A DNA stretch of 64,000 nt from Phytophthora colocasiae (lineage: Eukaryota; Oomycota; Peronosporomycetes; Peronosporales; Peronosporaceae). The DNA lies in NCBI GenBank assembly GCA_018806915.1, contig JAGKQI010000098.1, positions 3,100,001 to 3,164,000 on the forward strand, in the 5' to 3' direction. The position numbers and the translations under genes are program-made. This document shows positions 10,778 through 21,915 of the stretch, piece by piece; the first letter of the stretch is position 1; each line of letters opens with the position of its first letter. The notes beneath the pieces are model-generated. The model worked only from the letters and a program-made list of their open reading frames with translations. It ran no database searches and was not told where the DNA came from.

Positions 10778-12759
10778 CTATAGCTTTCGTAAGTTCAAAA
10801 ATCCTTGAGCTTTCTCATCGATGTCGTACGAGAGTGCCACTACAGCTCGTGCTGGAAGTGCCAAGAAGACGTCAATGGCTAATCCTACAACATTTCCTGC
10901 ACTATGACGAAGACGCTGGACCACAGGTTGGGAGCTTGTTAAATCTTTCGGGGTTGGTTGAACTGCAGCTGGTTCTCCATTCACAAGCACTTGAATCACT
11001 GGTGAATAGTCGGTAAAGAAAGCAGCTTCGAGATGATACAGCCCCGGTAGTACTAACTTCACTTCGTCCGAGCCAAATTGCCACAGAAAAATGTCTGCAC
11101 TTGTATTCACCACTTGAGAACTCCATTGAATTGTTTGTTTTGCACTTGGACCACCATCTTTCCAGATCTAAACACACTCAATAGGTAAGCTTAATAACAA
11201 TTGAAGAGTGTAGAGTAACTCACGTAACGAGCTTGATATATTTCGCTGCGTAGCTGGCGAGTAATAGCTTGGACCTGTCGATTAATTGTTTCGAATTGAG
11301 ATTTGGTTGTGAATTCGTCGGACGCTGCGCTTCCCACTTGTTTGATTGCCTTCTGGAGTCCATTCATCATCAATTGCGAGTCCAAAAGCTCTTTCACATC
11401 TGCAACTGTCATTTTCTCGTTCACAACGCGTTGAAGAGCGCTAAGTTCATGCTGAATGGACTCGGCAACTGACAAGATGCTGTGCTAATAGAAGCCAATA
11501 GCAACGTTAGAGAAAATCTCACACAACTATCTCATTTCTATCGTACCATGTTGTGCTTCACCTGTACAAGATCCAACGCGTCTGCCTTCGAGTCATTAAG
11601 TTGCCTCAAGCGATCAATATCGTCCATTGCGCTCTCCTGAGACCTCTGAATACTGTCCATAAGAGCACAAGCAACCTCTTCGACTCGAGTATTGTCCGCC
11701 TTCTCTGCGAGTTGCTTCCAAGAGTCCACTGTTATAACAATACAAAAGTATCAGTACGTGCCTTTATCTCAAAATTTAAGCGTAGTAGACGTACTCGCAT
11801 CCATTTTCCGACTCAAAAGCTTGGCGATCTCGCTCTTACACATTTTCTTCCCGATGGCCACAAGTAGCTCCTGTCGGAGCAAAGCGATTCGATTCTCTAT
11901 TGTCGCTTGAAAATCACAAGCCAGCTCTTCTCGAATAACGTCCTGATGAGATAAAACGTATAAGTATTTGGTTGGCTCAGTAACTATAAGAAATCTTAAC
12001 GCACCACTTCTCTTTCTTGTATTTCTGGGGTTGCAAGGGCTATTTCCTTGATTGTAGTGGACTTTTCACTCTCCTTCATCTTTACCGCAAGTAGCTCCAC
12101 TTTCTGGACAACTTCATGTCGTAACTTCACCAATTTGCTGTCATTTTGAGTGCGATCTGACTTGAGCTGAAGTTCTTGGTCCTTAATTTGATGCTGTATG
12201 TTCTCGACCAATTGATCCAATCGTTCTTCAATCTTGTTGTATCGTTGGGCAACTTGCTTCTCCACCTGCACCAATTCTTCATCAGAATTACATTCACTTG
12301 TGATCATTCCCGCCTCAGATGCAGACCTTATCAACTGCATCGTGTTGAGCGCTTGCTTTATTAACATCCGCATCCTCTTTCACTCGTTGTATCTGCATTT
12401 GCTGCTGTTCAAAATTCGTCGAAAACTAAAACATTGTGTTATCGTCTACAAGTTCCAGAAAAAAACGAGATCATACCAACCTCTTTTCGTATTCGCGCTA
12501 CACGACGCTTAAATTCTCCTCGAACGCGTTCTTCCATCTCTGTAATTGAAGAGGTTACGCTATCGGAGCTAACTAGTGTTGACTGGTTACGTTCCAAATC
12601 TTCCACACGGCTTTGAAGCTTCCGGATTATCAGCGTCTGATCCTTCAGCACTTGTGCTACCAACTCAAAAGACTCGGGCAGTACAACCTGGACATTTCGC
12701 CACTTGCGCTCATTGTGAAGACTACTTAAAAGCGCCTCGAGAGTTTCATCTGCTGCCAT
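10778..12759 (-). CDS. Coiled-coil protein with C1q-like C-terminal domain (multi-exon)
   Basis: At least seven exons. Resolved ones are about 12759-12480 (start MAADETLEALLSSLHNERKW), one ending near 12005, then 11942-11795, 11728-11547, 11484-11224 and 11167-10778; these joints keep frame. One or two introns between 12480 and 12340 are not resolved. The protein is almost entirely coiled coil (e.g. QLVENIQHQIKDQELQLKSD, AMDDIDRLRQLNDSKADALD). It ends in a compact domain of about 125 residues: VVNTSADIFLWQ, LPGLYHLEAAFFT, IQVLVNGEPA, GLAIDVFLALPARAVVALSY and GFLNLRKL, the strand pattern of C1q/TNF-like jelly rolls. Such coil-plus-C1q proteins usually trimerise. No signal peptide is seen, so it is probably intracellular. 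Function unknown. Confidence 0.7.
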
Positions 12760-12821
12760 TCTACCACGTAGTAGAATTTTAGATTGTGACGGTTCATGGA
12801 ATTTGATACTTCGTGAAACTT
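12760..12821. promoter_or_regulatory. 62-bp divergent promoter region
   Basis: Only 62 bp separate the start codon of the coiled-coil/C1q-like gene (-) from that of the WD40-FN3 gene (+). Both promoters must lie here or overlap the opposite coding region, which suggests co-regulation. No clean core-promoter match was seen. Confidence 0.45.
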
Positions 12822-15800
12822 ATGAGGAAGATATCGAGAAAGAAACAACTGGATGAGCAACGGAAGCAATTTTTCTCTATCCATGGTGACGACCGTAGTG
12901 CAAAAGACCGAGCTAATGCTAAAGCTATGCTAGATGCATTGCAAAAGAAGTTGGAGGATGACGCTCTTCGGGAAGATGGTGCGTTGATAATAAAAATCAC
13001 TTTCCACAGCTGATAAATAACTTTTGGATTCTGACAGGGTTCTACTTTATCAATGGCAAATACGTGGACTCTCGTCGGCCACGTCTCACTTCTGGAATGA
13101 AAACTCGGAGCTTTGATACTCACCAACGCAGCATCACAGAGACTGCAATTGTACGCGTTGATAAAACTAGAAACTTGCTGATACTCTTCACCTTTGGCTT
13201 AGATTGTGTATCTCTTTGGAACTTAAGTGATGGCAAATTGCTCGGTAGTTTGGACGTCTCAGCACTCCACGGTCGATCGATCTGCGGTGCAGCCACGCTT
13301 TTTCAACAATTTGGTCAAGATACGATTGTCTTTGCGTATTCTATCCGTAAGTGTATTTAATCTGTTTTGTCGGCAGTTCTGATGTTTTGTTTAACCGCAG
13401 ATAATGAGGCTCTTGTTCATTGCTTCGACTATGAGAAGAATGCCATCACTCCAGCTACTGCAAACCAGGACAAAACGACTAGTAACTACTTTCAGGGTCA
13501 CCAACAAGCCATAACTTGTATGGCATTCAGTCATAATGGACAGTTCCTTGCAACTTCTTCGTGGGATTCAACGTGCATGCTTTGGAAGATGACGCCTATA
13601 GCTAAGGATTCCTTTCCGTTCTCTTTGATACTGTTGATGGCTTTGCCTGTTCATGAGGAAGGAGCTTCGTGTCTCGCTTTCACAGTAGATGATAATTTCT
13701 TAGTGACTTGTGGCGAATGTATCGTGAAGCTCTGGGATTTAACTGACAGCACAGGAAATAACCAGGCAGATGACAGTCCATTGACTCTCGGGTCTCAGCT
13801 GCAGGAGTGGCAAGAAGCGATTCCGTTCTCGTTTTCCATCGAGTCATCAACGAATCTCTTCGCGTTTGATGAGTCGATGACGACACTAATTGGGAATCAC
13901 GAGTGGGTAAATTATCGAGAAACTGATGAAAAGATATCTCTACTTGCTCCTGCGCAAGACGAAAGCGGACGGAACGAATTGGTCGACATTAAACAGTGTA
14001 TTGACCATATTGTTGACGAAGTGGACCCCAACGACGACGAGTTTGAAAAGATTCTGAAAACCCGTGAAAAAGAGAACCAAGTAACTTTCAGTAGCAAAAA
14101 CAACGGATTGAAATGTGAAAACGATGCACACGCGCTCTCACCAGAGGAAAGCGCTCGACTGAAGACTCAGTTCCGAAAAATGGCTGATTTTAACTTCGAA
14201 AAGCTGTTTACACCCGCGTTATCACTCTCCTTAGAATTGAACGGAGATACCGAGTTCAACGGAGATGCCGACTCGATTCCTGCAAAACTCGTAACGCGAA
14301 TACCTTCTCTTCCTCAAGAAAATGATCGACTTGTTCGTACATTTTCCAAGAAGACAAAGGGTGGAGCGTTTTCGTCGCATTCATCTACGATCTCTGGTTG
14401 TGCTGTGGCTCAAGAACTTGACTTAGTGGTGACGGTGGCATTTGACCAGTCGATTCGATACTGGTCACTAGAAGAAGGAGTTGTTTTAGATACAGTCTTC
14501 GACGCTCATAATGCTCCGATCAATTGTTGTGCGCTTACATCACCAACGACCTGCGATTTGAATGTGTACGAGATGCTGTTGGCCACTGGTGGGTCGGATA
14601 ACCTGGTTAAAGTATGGCGAAGGAACGAATCGAAGCCAGTGGAATGCGTTTTCAGTATTGCAGGAGACAACGACGCTATTCGATCGCTGACTTTTGATCC
14701 TAGTGGGGTCTTCCTTGTCTCTTCCAGTGAAGATACAACGGTGATAGTGTGGAGAGTTCGTCCGGCTAGTCCAGATCAACCGGAGATCCCAATTGTTACC
14801 AAGGTGAATCGCTTTTCAATTGACATCTCCTGGGCTGAACCACTGGCAAATGGAGCTAAAATCCTCCATTACGTTGTACGGACGATACAAGTCAGCTCGT
14901 TCATAGGTGACGGGAGTGATATTGTCGTCATTCCTGATGTGGAAGTTCCAGCTAAATATCAGTTTACAACCATTGAAAATCTCCAACCAGGTGTGAAATA
15001 TACACTACAAGTGGCTGCTGTCAACGAGGTATGCTTTGACTGTTTATCATTACACAAGAATGAGCTTTATTAACCATTTTTTTTTTTACTTTACAGATAG
15101 GAAATAGTGGTTTTAGTACTGCAACTGACCCTATAGAAACCCTCGCGTTTATCCCTTCGAGGATTGAGCGTCAAGTTCAACATGAGAACCAGGAAGCTAC
15201 TCGAATCACTCTCTCTTGGACTGCTCCGTGTCCAAATGGAGCTACTATTGTGTCTTATACACTTCAATGTCGACCGGAAAACAAAGAATTCGTTCCCTTA
15301 CGAGAAGTTACGATTCCAGTGACAGATCTCAAAGTAACCTACGTATTACCGGCCACAGGAGCTAATTCTCGACGCAGGAGCTCAGTTTTAAAAGTCTTAG
15401 CACCTCCACCTTCTCCTCCAATTCTCTCGTACATTGTGGATGAATTATGGGCAGGTGAAGTGTATCAGTTCGTAGTGGCAGCGTCGAATCGCTGTGGACT
15501 TGGCCAGTTTTCCCGTGTGAGTGACTACGTGAAAATGGACTGCACAGCTCCTGACCAGCCTGAAAAGCCCGAGATTGTACGTATCGATAAGCGCCAGCTC
15601 GACGTTCAATGGATAAAACCCCGCTGCAACGGCAGTGAAGTGTTGCAGTACACGTTACGGTGGTGTCAAGAGCTGGAAGATAACCAAGAACCTCTAGAGA
15701 AAACGCTTTCTCTACTTACAAGGTCCATTATCGGCACGAAATATACGATAACCGGATTGGATCCTGGTGCTCCAGTGCAAGTGTGGGTTTCCGCTTCAAA

Positions 15801-16689
15801 TCTGGTAGACAACAAGCTGTTGACATCTCTCGAATCGCTACCTAGTGATAGCAAAACGACGTTGTGTGATGTTCCTGATACACCAGACGTTCCAGAACTA
15901 CTTGATCTCTCTGCTCATACTTTGATGGCCACTTGGAAACCTCCAAAGCGCAATGGACTTCCTATTGACGCCTACAACGTCGCTCTTTACTCGGAAGAAA
16001 CGCAGTTTGGAGTGCGTGTTCGTCAATTAAGTCGTGAAGTCACTCTCCAGTCTCAAGACCTAATAAACCCTAGTGAACATCCCACCAAGGTAGCATTTAT
16101 CGTGCATCATCTACGAGGTGGTACCTTCTACAGCGCTACAGTTAGTGCAACCAACAGTTTGGGAACGAGTGGAGTTAGTGAGGCCTGTGTGCCAGTACAA
16201 ACTGACGTTCCAATCATACCTGAGGCCGTTCCTGACGCCCCCATCGTCTCTGATGTAACACCTACGAGTGCCATTGTGAGTTGGGAACTACCCGAACATG
16301 ACGGGGGTGCAGCTTTACGTAGTTTCCACGTAGAATACACAGTCCGATCTTTAGGAAAACAAGAGAAAGTGGAGACTGGAGGAGATATCACTATCTCTCG
16401 TGGACTGGAGCTCCATGCAACATTCCTTAAACCACATCGTATCTATCGCTTCCGAGTTTCATCGGAGAACCGTGTAGGTCGATCTACACCAAGTGCTTGG
16501 TCGGAAGAAGTTGCTACTCCAAGTCTTGTGGAATTCACAATCACTCGATACTTTGCTCATCGCCCAACACACGAACATGATGCTGCTCGCTTCATCCAAC
16601 GGAGATATCGACTCTGGAAGGAAACTACAGCGTATGAGGCTCGTTTCACTGCTGCTTTAGTGGAAATACTACGCCATTGGCATTTGTAA
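12822..16689 (+). CDS. WD40-repeat and fibronectin type III protein (four exons)
   Basis: Exons 12822-12978, 13038-13346, 13401-15028 and 15097-16689 join in frame to 1228 residues; the ATG at 12822 is the first in frame. A basic N-terminal helix (RKISRKKQLDEQRKQFF) precedes a WD40 propeller up to about residue 610, with blades such as ITCMAFSHNGQFLATSSWDS, CAVAQELDLVVTVAFDQSIR and LTFDPSGVFLVSSSEDTTVI. Five FN3 modules follow, starting near residues 614, 715, 851, 960 and 1072, each with the conserved W (DISWAEP, TLSWTAP, DVQWIKP, MATWKPP, VSWELP). An IQ-like helix (AARFIQRRYRLWKE) sits near residue 1195. No signal peptide or TM segment, so this is an intracellular scaffold; similar architectures occur in ciliary and cytoskeletal proteins (inference). 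Convergent with the next gene, 37 bp apart. Confidence 0.88.
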
Positions 16690-16726
16690 AAAGAGATTCT
16701 TCTTCATATTACCATTATACTAGTAC

Positions 16727-19231
16727 CTAGCTTTCTCCATCACATTCGACAGATAATAAACAGTTCTCGTCCCATCGCTGCTTGTAGTACGCTGCAATTC
16801 GTCGTCCAGTTTCACGTAGAGATTTCCATTCCGCTTGCTTTTCCGGTGGCAATTCAGGGAACAAGTCCGTTGTCATAGCGTGATCACTTTCAGTGTCATG
16901 AAGCAGCACGGAGTCCGTCACGCGATCATATCTTAACCGCTGGTGACCACGAACGATGGCCATTTTCCGGTTGGGATCGTTACTAAACACTGGCCGTTCT
17001 CCATACTTTGCCTTGCGTTTAAGTGATCGTCCAACGCCATTCTGCTCGAAGCCTCCTTCTGGTAATCCGGTAATATCCGCTAAAGTGTTGAGGATATCGT
17101 ACTGTTCAGCCGCATCATCAATCACAGTTCCAACGTATTTCCCCAATCTTCCTTCCGCAATAATTGCCCCAGCTACTCTAGTTACAGACTCCTCGTGCGT
17201 ATTCATGATCTCAGCTTCTGGAGCTTGGCCGTGATCCCCCATAATGACAACGATAGTGTCCTTGAGGATGCCTTCCTTCTCCATCCGGTCCATAAACTTG
17301 CCTAGTTCCATGTCTGTAAAGTACCGCATCTCCAAGTAATCCTGAATCTCTGCTGCACGCTCGTGTCCTTCGTAAAGAGCAGAGAAATCGGGTTTCTCTG
17401 CCTGAGCATACCACGTCGGTCGAGGCTTGAAAGGTCCATGACTGGAGATGGTGTAGTGCGTGATAAATAATGGTTTCTTCTTTTCACCTTTAGCCATTCT
17501 CTGCTTCTGCTTCTTGGTTTTTTGACGCAACAAATCACCCAGAAGTCGAAAGCTCAAGTCGTCGTGAACTCCCCAGTTAAAGGCAAAGTGTTCAGGTCCA
17601 AACCATTGATGACGTCTGATCTTCAGATGCTTTTCTCCTAATGTGATCATTGCTTTCGCTTCCCAAACTTCATTGTATCCATGTGAAGGCAGGAAAACAT
17701 CCCATCTGTCCAGTGTAATGGTAGACCCAGTCGTGAAGAAAGTTTCGTATCCTTTGGCGCTAAAAAGCTGCGGTAAACCAGCCAATTTCGTGTCCTTCCT
17801 GCCTCCAGTGATACCAGTCTTCGTAGCACTATCGTACGGGACTTGAGCGAAGATTAAGCTCTCCAACGACCTGCTTGTCGGGTTACTGGACCAAATATTG
17901 CGTAGAGCAACTCCTCGCTTTGCCCATTTATCGAAATTCGGGGTAATGGTCAAGTTGGTACCTTTGAACAAGTTGGACGGGTCCTTCTCCCCTACCAGGT
18001 AGCGAGAGTCCTGGAAACGGAAGGATTCTACCCCAATTACCAATACGTTGGGAGGGTTCTCCTTGTCAACGTCAATATTGAAAGCTAAAGGTCCCTGGAA
18101 CCCAGTGGTGCGTCGGTAGAGCGTGTCGTTGCCGAACAGATCGTGCTTCTCCGTCGGATGGATGTACATTTCCACCCAAGGTTGGTCACCCACTACACTG
18201 GTAAAGGAGGTTTCTGTAGGCGCAGGTTGCAAGGCCTGGCCTAAAATCTCGTTCAGCGTCGCATTTAGTCCGGAATACGCTACCAAAGGCGAGCACAACC
18301 CACTTAAAGCCACTACCGCCACTGGAATCACCACTAGACTCGCGAGAACAGTAGCAACCCTTGCAGTCTGATGGTAACTAAGGTTTGAGCTGCGTACAGT
18401 GGGGAACTTATCAGCTTCCTCGTCATCACTTGCACTTTCCGATGCTGTAGTCTCCGCTCCGTCTTCAAGGGAAAGCTCGACGTATTTGACTCGATTGTCG
18501 CTTTGAGGGACCAGGTGTGTTGGATTCCACGTCGATAGATCAGCCCAAGCAGCGGACACCCGCACAAATGCAAAGCACGCAGCCACAATCACCAAAACAG
18601 TCGCAGCTTCATACCCTCGTTGGATTTCTTCAGCAGATATCGGAGCAGCATTAAGATGGTGTCGTTCTCTTAGAACAGCAGCGACCAGTTCAAACGTGAA
18701 GCGCATGTTGCGGTTCGAAACCAGCATCAAGTCAGCGATGAAAGGAGCCAAGAGGATGATGAAAAGCAGCCAAGAGACCACAAAAGTCGCGACGTTGCTC
18801 GCGACACTCGCCACTCCTGCTTTCGTGTTGAATCGGTTCATGAATTTGAGCTGCAAAACGTCGAAAGTCCACAATGTCCAGGTGAAATACGTGACGCACA
18901 CCAAGTCTTCCTGGAATCCAAGCGCTAACGCTGCAGTCTTGAACGTCACGGTATAGTCTTGAGGACTTCCGTACATTTCAACCAACGCTCTGAGAGCTAA
19001 ACATCGACTTGTAGAGAAACAGAAGAGCGCGAAAGCGTAGACGAATAACCACCCGAACCAGGGCTGTGCTCGGAGATCCGCAAAGCCCCGTAGTTCCCTC
19101 GGTCTCTTTCGTTTGATTTCTGAGGTTTCAGTGGTATCGATCACCTCTGAGTCGACGTCATGAGCTTCACGAAAGCGACATCGAGTCGACTGTTGCTCTC
19201 TGGAATCGGCGAGTAACCCGAGGGATTCCAT
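16727..19231 (-). CDS. Membrane protein with sulfatase / alkaline-phosphatase-fold domain, paralogue 1
   Basis: 834 residues from the first in-frame ATG (19231); upstream extension relies on GTG. The N-terminal half has about five hydrophobic segments (WFGWLFVYAFALFCF; FVVSWLLFIILLAPFIADLM; AATVLVIVAACFAFV; VVIPVAVVALSGLCSPLVAY). The C-terminal half is a sulfatase-superfamily domain: VLVIGVESFRFQDSRYL (metal-binding strand with Glu), NPTSRSLESL (candidate Thr nucleophile), HYTISSHGPF, MGDHGQAPEA and VRGHQRLRYD. Five TM helices plus an extracytoplasmic sulfatase domain is the layout of LtaS-like and phosphoethanolamine transferases, so it may transfer a head group to a lipid or glycan; the substrate is unknown. 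This is the only one of three paralogues in the window that is intact and serves as reference for the other two. Confidence 0.85.
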   Translation of the reverse strand: MESLGLLADSREQQSTRCRFREAHDVDSEVIDTTETSEIKRKRPRELRGFADLRAQPWFGWLFVYAFALFCFSTSRCLALRALVEMYGSPQDYTVTFKTAALALGFQEDLVCVTYFTWTLWTFDVLQLKFMNRFNTKAGVASVASNVATFVVSWLLFIILLAPFIADLMLVSNRNMRFTFELVAAVLRERHHLNAAPISAEEIQRGYEAATVLVIVAACFAFVRVSAAWADLSTWNPTHLVPQSDNRVKYVELSLEDGAETTASESASDDEEADKFPTVRSSNLSYHQTARVATVLASLVVIPVAVVALSGLCSPLVAYSGLNATLNEILGQALQPAPTETSFTSVVGDQPWVEMYIHPTEKHDLFGNDTLYRRTTGFQGPLAFNIDVDKENPPNVLVIGVESFRFQDSRYLVGEKDPSNLFKGTNLTITPNFDKWAKRGVALRNIWSSNPTSRSLESLIFAQVPYDSATKTGITGGRKDTKLAGLPQLFSAKGYETFFTTGSTITLDRWDVFLPSHGYNEVWEAKAMITLGEKHLKIRRHQWFGPEHFAFNWGVHDDLSFRLLGDLLRQKTKKQKQRMAKGEKKKPLFITHYTISSHGPFKPRPTWYAQAEKPDFSALYEGHERAAEIQDYLEMRYFTDMELGKFMDRMEKEGILKDTIVVIMGDHGQAPEAEIMNTHEESVTRVAGAIIAEGRLGKYVGTVIDDAAEQYDILNTLADITGLPEGGFEQNGVGRSLKRKAKYGERPVFSNDPNRKMAIVRGHQRLRYDRVTDSVLLHDTESDHAMTTDLFPELPPEKQAEWKSLRETGRRIAAYYKQRWDENCLLSVECDGES

Positions 19232-19734
19232 CGCTGTTGAGGAAGGCGGCAAACTCAGAAATGAAGGCACATCGCCCCAGGTTTACCGTCGCAGAACAGA
19301 GCAGATTGCATTTGCGATTGGGGATTCCTGTTCCTGCAACTTGTAGCCACAATCCAAGCCCCAAACGATTTTCTGTTCGAACACCCCATCGCGATAAGTG
19401 ATCTCCCGGCTGGCACAACCGCACGAGCTGTCCGTCTTCTGCGAGGGGTTAGAGTTGATCATCAACTTGATGTGCCGCAGACATGGCGCTGAGTCTCCAC
19501 CAAAAATCCTTTGAGCCAGGCTGGACTTGTCATTGGCACGGCTGGAAATTCCAGCCTGGAATTATCAACCACAGCTACAGACCAGCTACTGTATTATAAA
19601 AGTGAACAACAAAAGGCTGTGCTCCAACTAGTATACAGGTGCCAATTTCGCGAACGGTAAACCTACAAAACTCGTTCGTTTGCAAAGTCAAATCACGATG
19701 TGCAATATTGTATCAAGCAGCGTGATTCAACGTA
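19232..19734. other. Intergenic region with a small hairpin
   Basis: No gene seen. A hairpin with arms CCAGGCTGGA (19516-19525) and TCCAGCCTGG (19550-19559), plus an inner palindrome GGCTGGAAATTCCAGCC, is the only clear structure. Presumed to hold the promoter of sulfatase paralogue 1. Confidence 0.45.
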
Positions 19735-20228
19735 CAGATGAGGGCGTGGTTAGTGAACACCTGATATGTACTAAGTCTCAGGTGGAATTAGCCTATCAGA
19801 GAGCCATAAAATCTGGAGGAGTGGTCAACGTAATGTATTTAGATATTCATTGACACTAATCGGAGGCTAGAATGTCACTGATCTGGGTTCAGTCTACGTA
19901 CAGTCCGGCGTGCTTCCAGCAGGCACCGTCGACTTGGCAGGGGCCTTCTGTAAGTCAAACTGCTGCCATGCCCATTCCCCCAGTTCCCTTAGGGTCCATA
20001 GTGGTTCTTGACCATTGCTGAGCCTTGGTTAGGCGGATGCGCTGTGCTTGAACCTCCTTCCGCATGGCCAATTTCAAATTTCCCGCCGAGGGTTATTCAA
20101 ACGCCAGCGTACCCCTTTAGTGGTACCTAACAATGTCAGTGGTCCTGAATGCGACCTCATCTATAACATTCTGATGCCATTGGATGGGTTATAATTTGAT
20201 GCCCGTTCACTAACCACGCCCTCATCTG
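19735..20228. mobile_element. MITE-like element with 24-bp TIRs and TA duplication
   Basis: Ends are perfect inverted copies starting CAGATGAGGGCGTGGTTAGT (19735 onward and complement ending 20228), each flanked by TA (19733-19734, 20229-20230). About 494 bp and no coding capacity. The TA duplication points to the Tc1/mariner/pogo group. Confidence 0.75.
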
Positions 20229-20239
20229 TACAGTGATTA

Positions 20240-20841
20240 CACCGATCGACAGAATGCAGCGTCCATATAAAAAGGGCGCCTGTGATATAAAATTGTGTGC
20301 ACATTTTGTTATCAACCAATCAAATTGCCCGATGCAGCGTTCAATCGCTAAAATAAAACTCCACCAGCCACTCGATAAAACGGAGGTCTCCACCAGCCAC
20401 TCGATAAAATGGAGGAAGCGGACGAGGAGTCCTCGCAGCCCCCACCACCCGCGACAGTATTGCAGGAAGCAAAGGAGGTTGCCACACACAGGCCTCCTTG
20501 ACGAGGTGTACGCGCCAGCCAAACAACGCCGCATGCACTACACAATACAAGAAAAACGACGTGTCCTTTTAAGCTATAGAGGGGCTAAGCCAACGCAAAG
20601 CTACGCAAGAGCAACAGCTACTGCTACGACGGCGAAAGGAGAGCGCTTGGCTACGATAAAGCGTGCCATTTCAGCCTGGGAATCCATTAAACCGTCACTA
20701 GTGCAATTTTTAGTGCAAAATACAGCTGCTCTCTATCTTTTACCAAAATCGATATTAATTCGCTCTCACATAACCAGTCTACACGCGCCGAACAGACTTT
20801 GCACCTGCGGGAAAGTGGTCGTTGCATTCTGTCGATCGGTG
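20240..20841. mobile_element. Non-autonomous pogo/Tc1-type element with transposase remnant
   Basis: Terminal inverted repeats begin CACCGATCGACAGAATGCA (19 bp perfect, imperfect for a few bases more) and are flanked by TA at 20238-20239 and 20842-20843. 602 bp long. It begins 11 bp after the previous MITE ends. It retains part of a transposase N-terminus, so it is a deletion derivative rather than an unrelated MITE. Confidence 0.75.
20409..20705 (+). pseudogene. Remnant of transposase N-terminus (HTH)
   Basis: An ATG at 20409 opens a short Glu/Pro-rich peptide (MEEADEESSQPPPPATV) that stops at about 20500. In another frame the sequence continues as MHYTIQEKRRVLLSYRGA and later RLATIKRAISAWES, which resembles the helix-turn-helix start of pogo/CENP-B-like transposases (TIxEKRxVL). 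The catalytic domain is absent. Two near-identical 27-bp direct repeats containing CCAGCCACTCGATAAAA lie just upstream (about 20360-20410). Confidence 0.5.
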
Positions 20842-21460
20842 TATGATTACCGGTAGTTTCCAACTTGCTTACAATTCCAAAAGATGTGTGAGAACCAAAA
20901 GTTTCAGCTCTTGATGGTACAGTCTTCTGCCTCAATAAAGAAGCCTGAAAAACCGATAACCTTCCGAGCTGCATATCACCAATTTATGAACTGACAAAAT
21001 TTTAAATCGAACTGTCTTGTCTATTACTTATAACCTTGCCATTTGCATGCAGACTCCAACTTCTTTATTGAGGCAGAAACCTGTATTACATGTGTACAGG
21101 TTTCAGGTTTCCCCGTCTAATTTGGGTCCGACCAAGAAAATTTGCCAGGATGCAAAATCTGCACAGGTAACACATAAACGCAGCAACTACTGAATTAGTG
21201 TAAACTTTATTAGTTGAGAATGTGGCATTTACTTCTGGCCCAGCGTGAGGAGCACGTACACTTTCTTCTTGCTATATGGCATGTTGATGAATGAGGCTTG
21301 CCAGCACTAGCATAGCGATACACTGCAACAAATAATGTTCAATCGCAGCTTATATACCCTCTAGATTACTGTACATCTATCTCAGTACATTGGCGAATCT
21401 GTCTGAGACTCTCAGCAAATCGCATCCGCATCTGCACGTCGTCATCAAGGTACTTCGAAG
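20842..21460. other. Non-coding stretch with short inverted repeats
   Basis: No gene seen. An 18-bp perfect inverted repeat (TCTGCCTCAATAAAGAAG at 20926-20943 and its complement at 21060-21077) brackets about 150 bp, possibly another tiny MITE. A hairpin ACCTGTA/TACAGGT follows at 21079-21101. Confidence 0.45.
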
Positions 21461-21488
21461 TACCGCATCGCTCATGTCCTAACCGAAC
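21461..21488 (+). repeat. Left arm of 28-bp inverted repeat
   Basis: Pairs with 42983-43010 (27 of 28 positions). Candidate element end; TA occupies the first two positions. Confidence 0.7.
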
Positions 21489-21555
21489 GAGGGTAGCGTA
21501 CTGACACAGCAGGTTATAATTAGCATTAAAATACTACATTTTAAACAAAAAATAT

Positions 21556-21614
21556 GGACACGGGAATCGAACCCGCACAAAACGCGGTGCTCTTGCCACT
21601 TGAGCTACGTGTCC
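21556..21614 (-). pseudogene. Truncated tRNA-like gene with Pol III boxes
   Basis: Minus strand begins GGACACGTAGCTCAAGTGGC and ends TTCGATTCCCGTGTCC. The 7-bp acceptor stem (GGACACG/CGTGTCC) and 4-bp D stem (GCTC/GAGC) are perfect, box A (TAGCTCAAGTGG) and box B (GGTTCGATTCC) are canonical, and a TTTTTT run follows within a few bases. The total is only 59 nt: the variable region and 5' half of the T stem are missing, as if a deletion occurred between the similar GCGGG sequences of the anticodon and T stems. The anticodon would be TTT (Lys) if the CCGC/GCGG stem is correct. Unlikely to act as a tRNA but could still be transcribed. Confidence 0.65.
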
Positions 21615-21915
21615 AAGCTCGCTTGGTTACCTTTGCATTCCTTAGAAGTAAAATCTATGTATATTAAAGAGAAATAATGGACACATCTCCTTCCACATCT
21701 GGGCTTTCCAACTGAATTGTTCTCGGAAATTTTATTTCCGAGCTAAGGGGTAGATGCCAGTCGCCTGCTATTCCTCTATTTTCTTATCCCTGGGCTTTTT
21801 GGTCTGGTGGGCTGTCTGATATAACTGCTATACGTTATGTTTTATATAATTTTATAAATTCGGATGAAGGTAAGCGGTGAGTGATGGGATCACAAGGTCA
21901 TCAAGAGTGTACCTG

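Noticed and set aside
20233..20856. 207-codon frame across the pogo-like MITE as a host gene
   Set aside because: It begins and ends in the terminal inverted repeats and only a short HTH part looks like protein; better read as a transposase remnant.
21556..21614. Functional tRNA-Lys gene
   Set aside because: Only 59 nt; T-stem 5' half and variable loop are missing, so it cannot fold as a normal tRNA.
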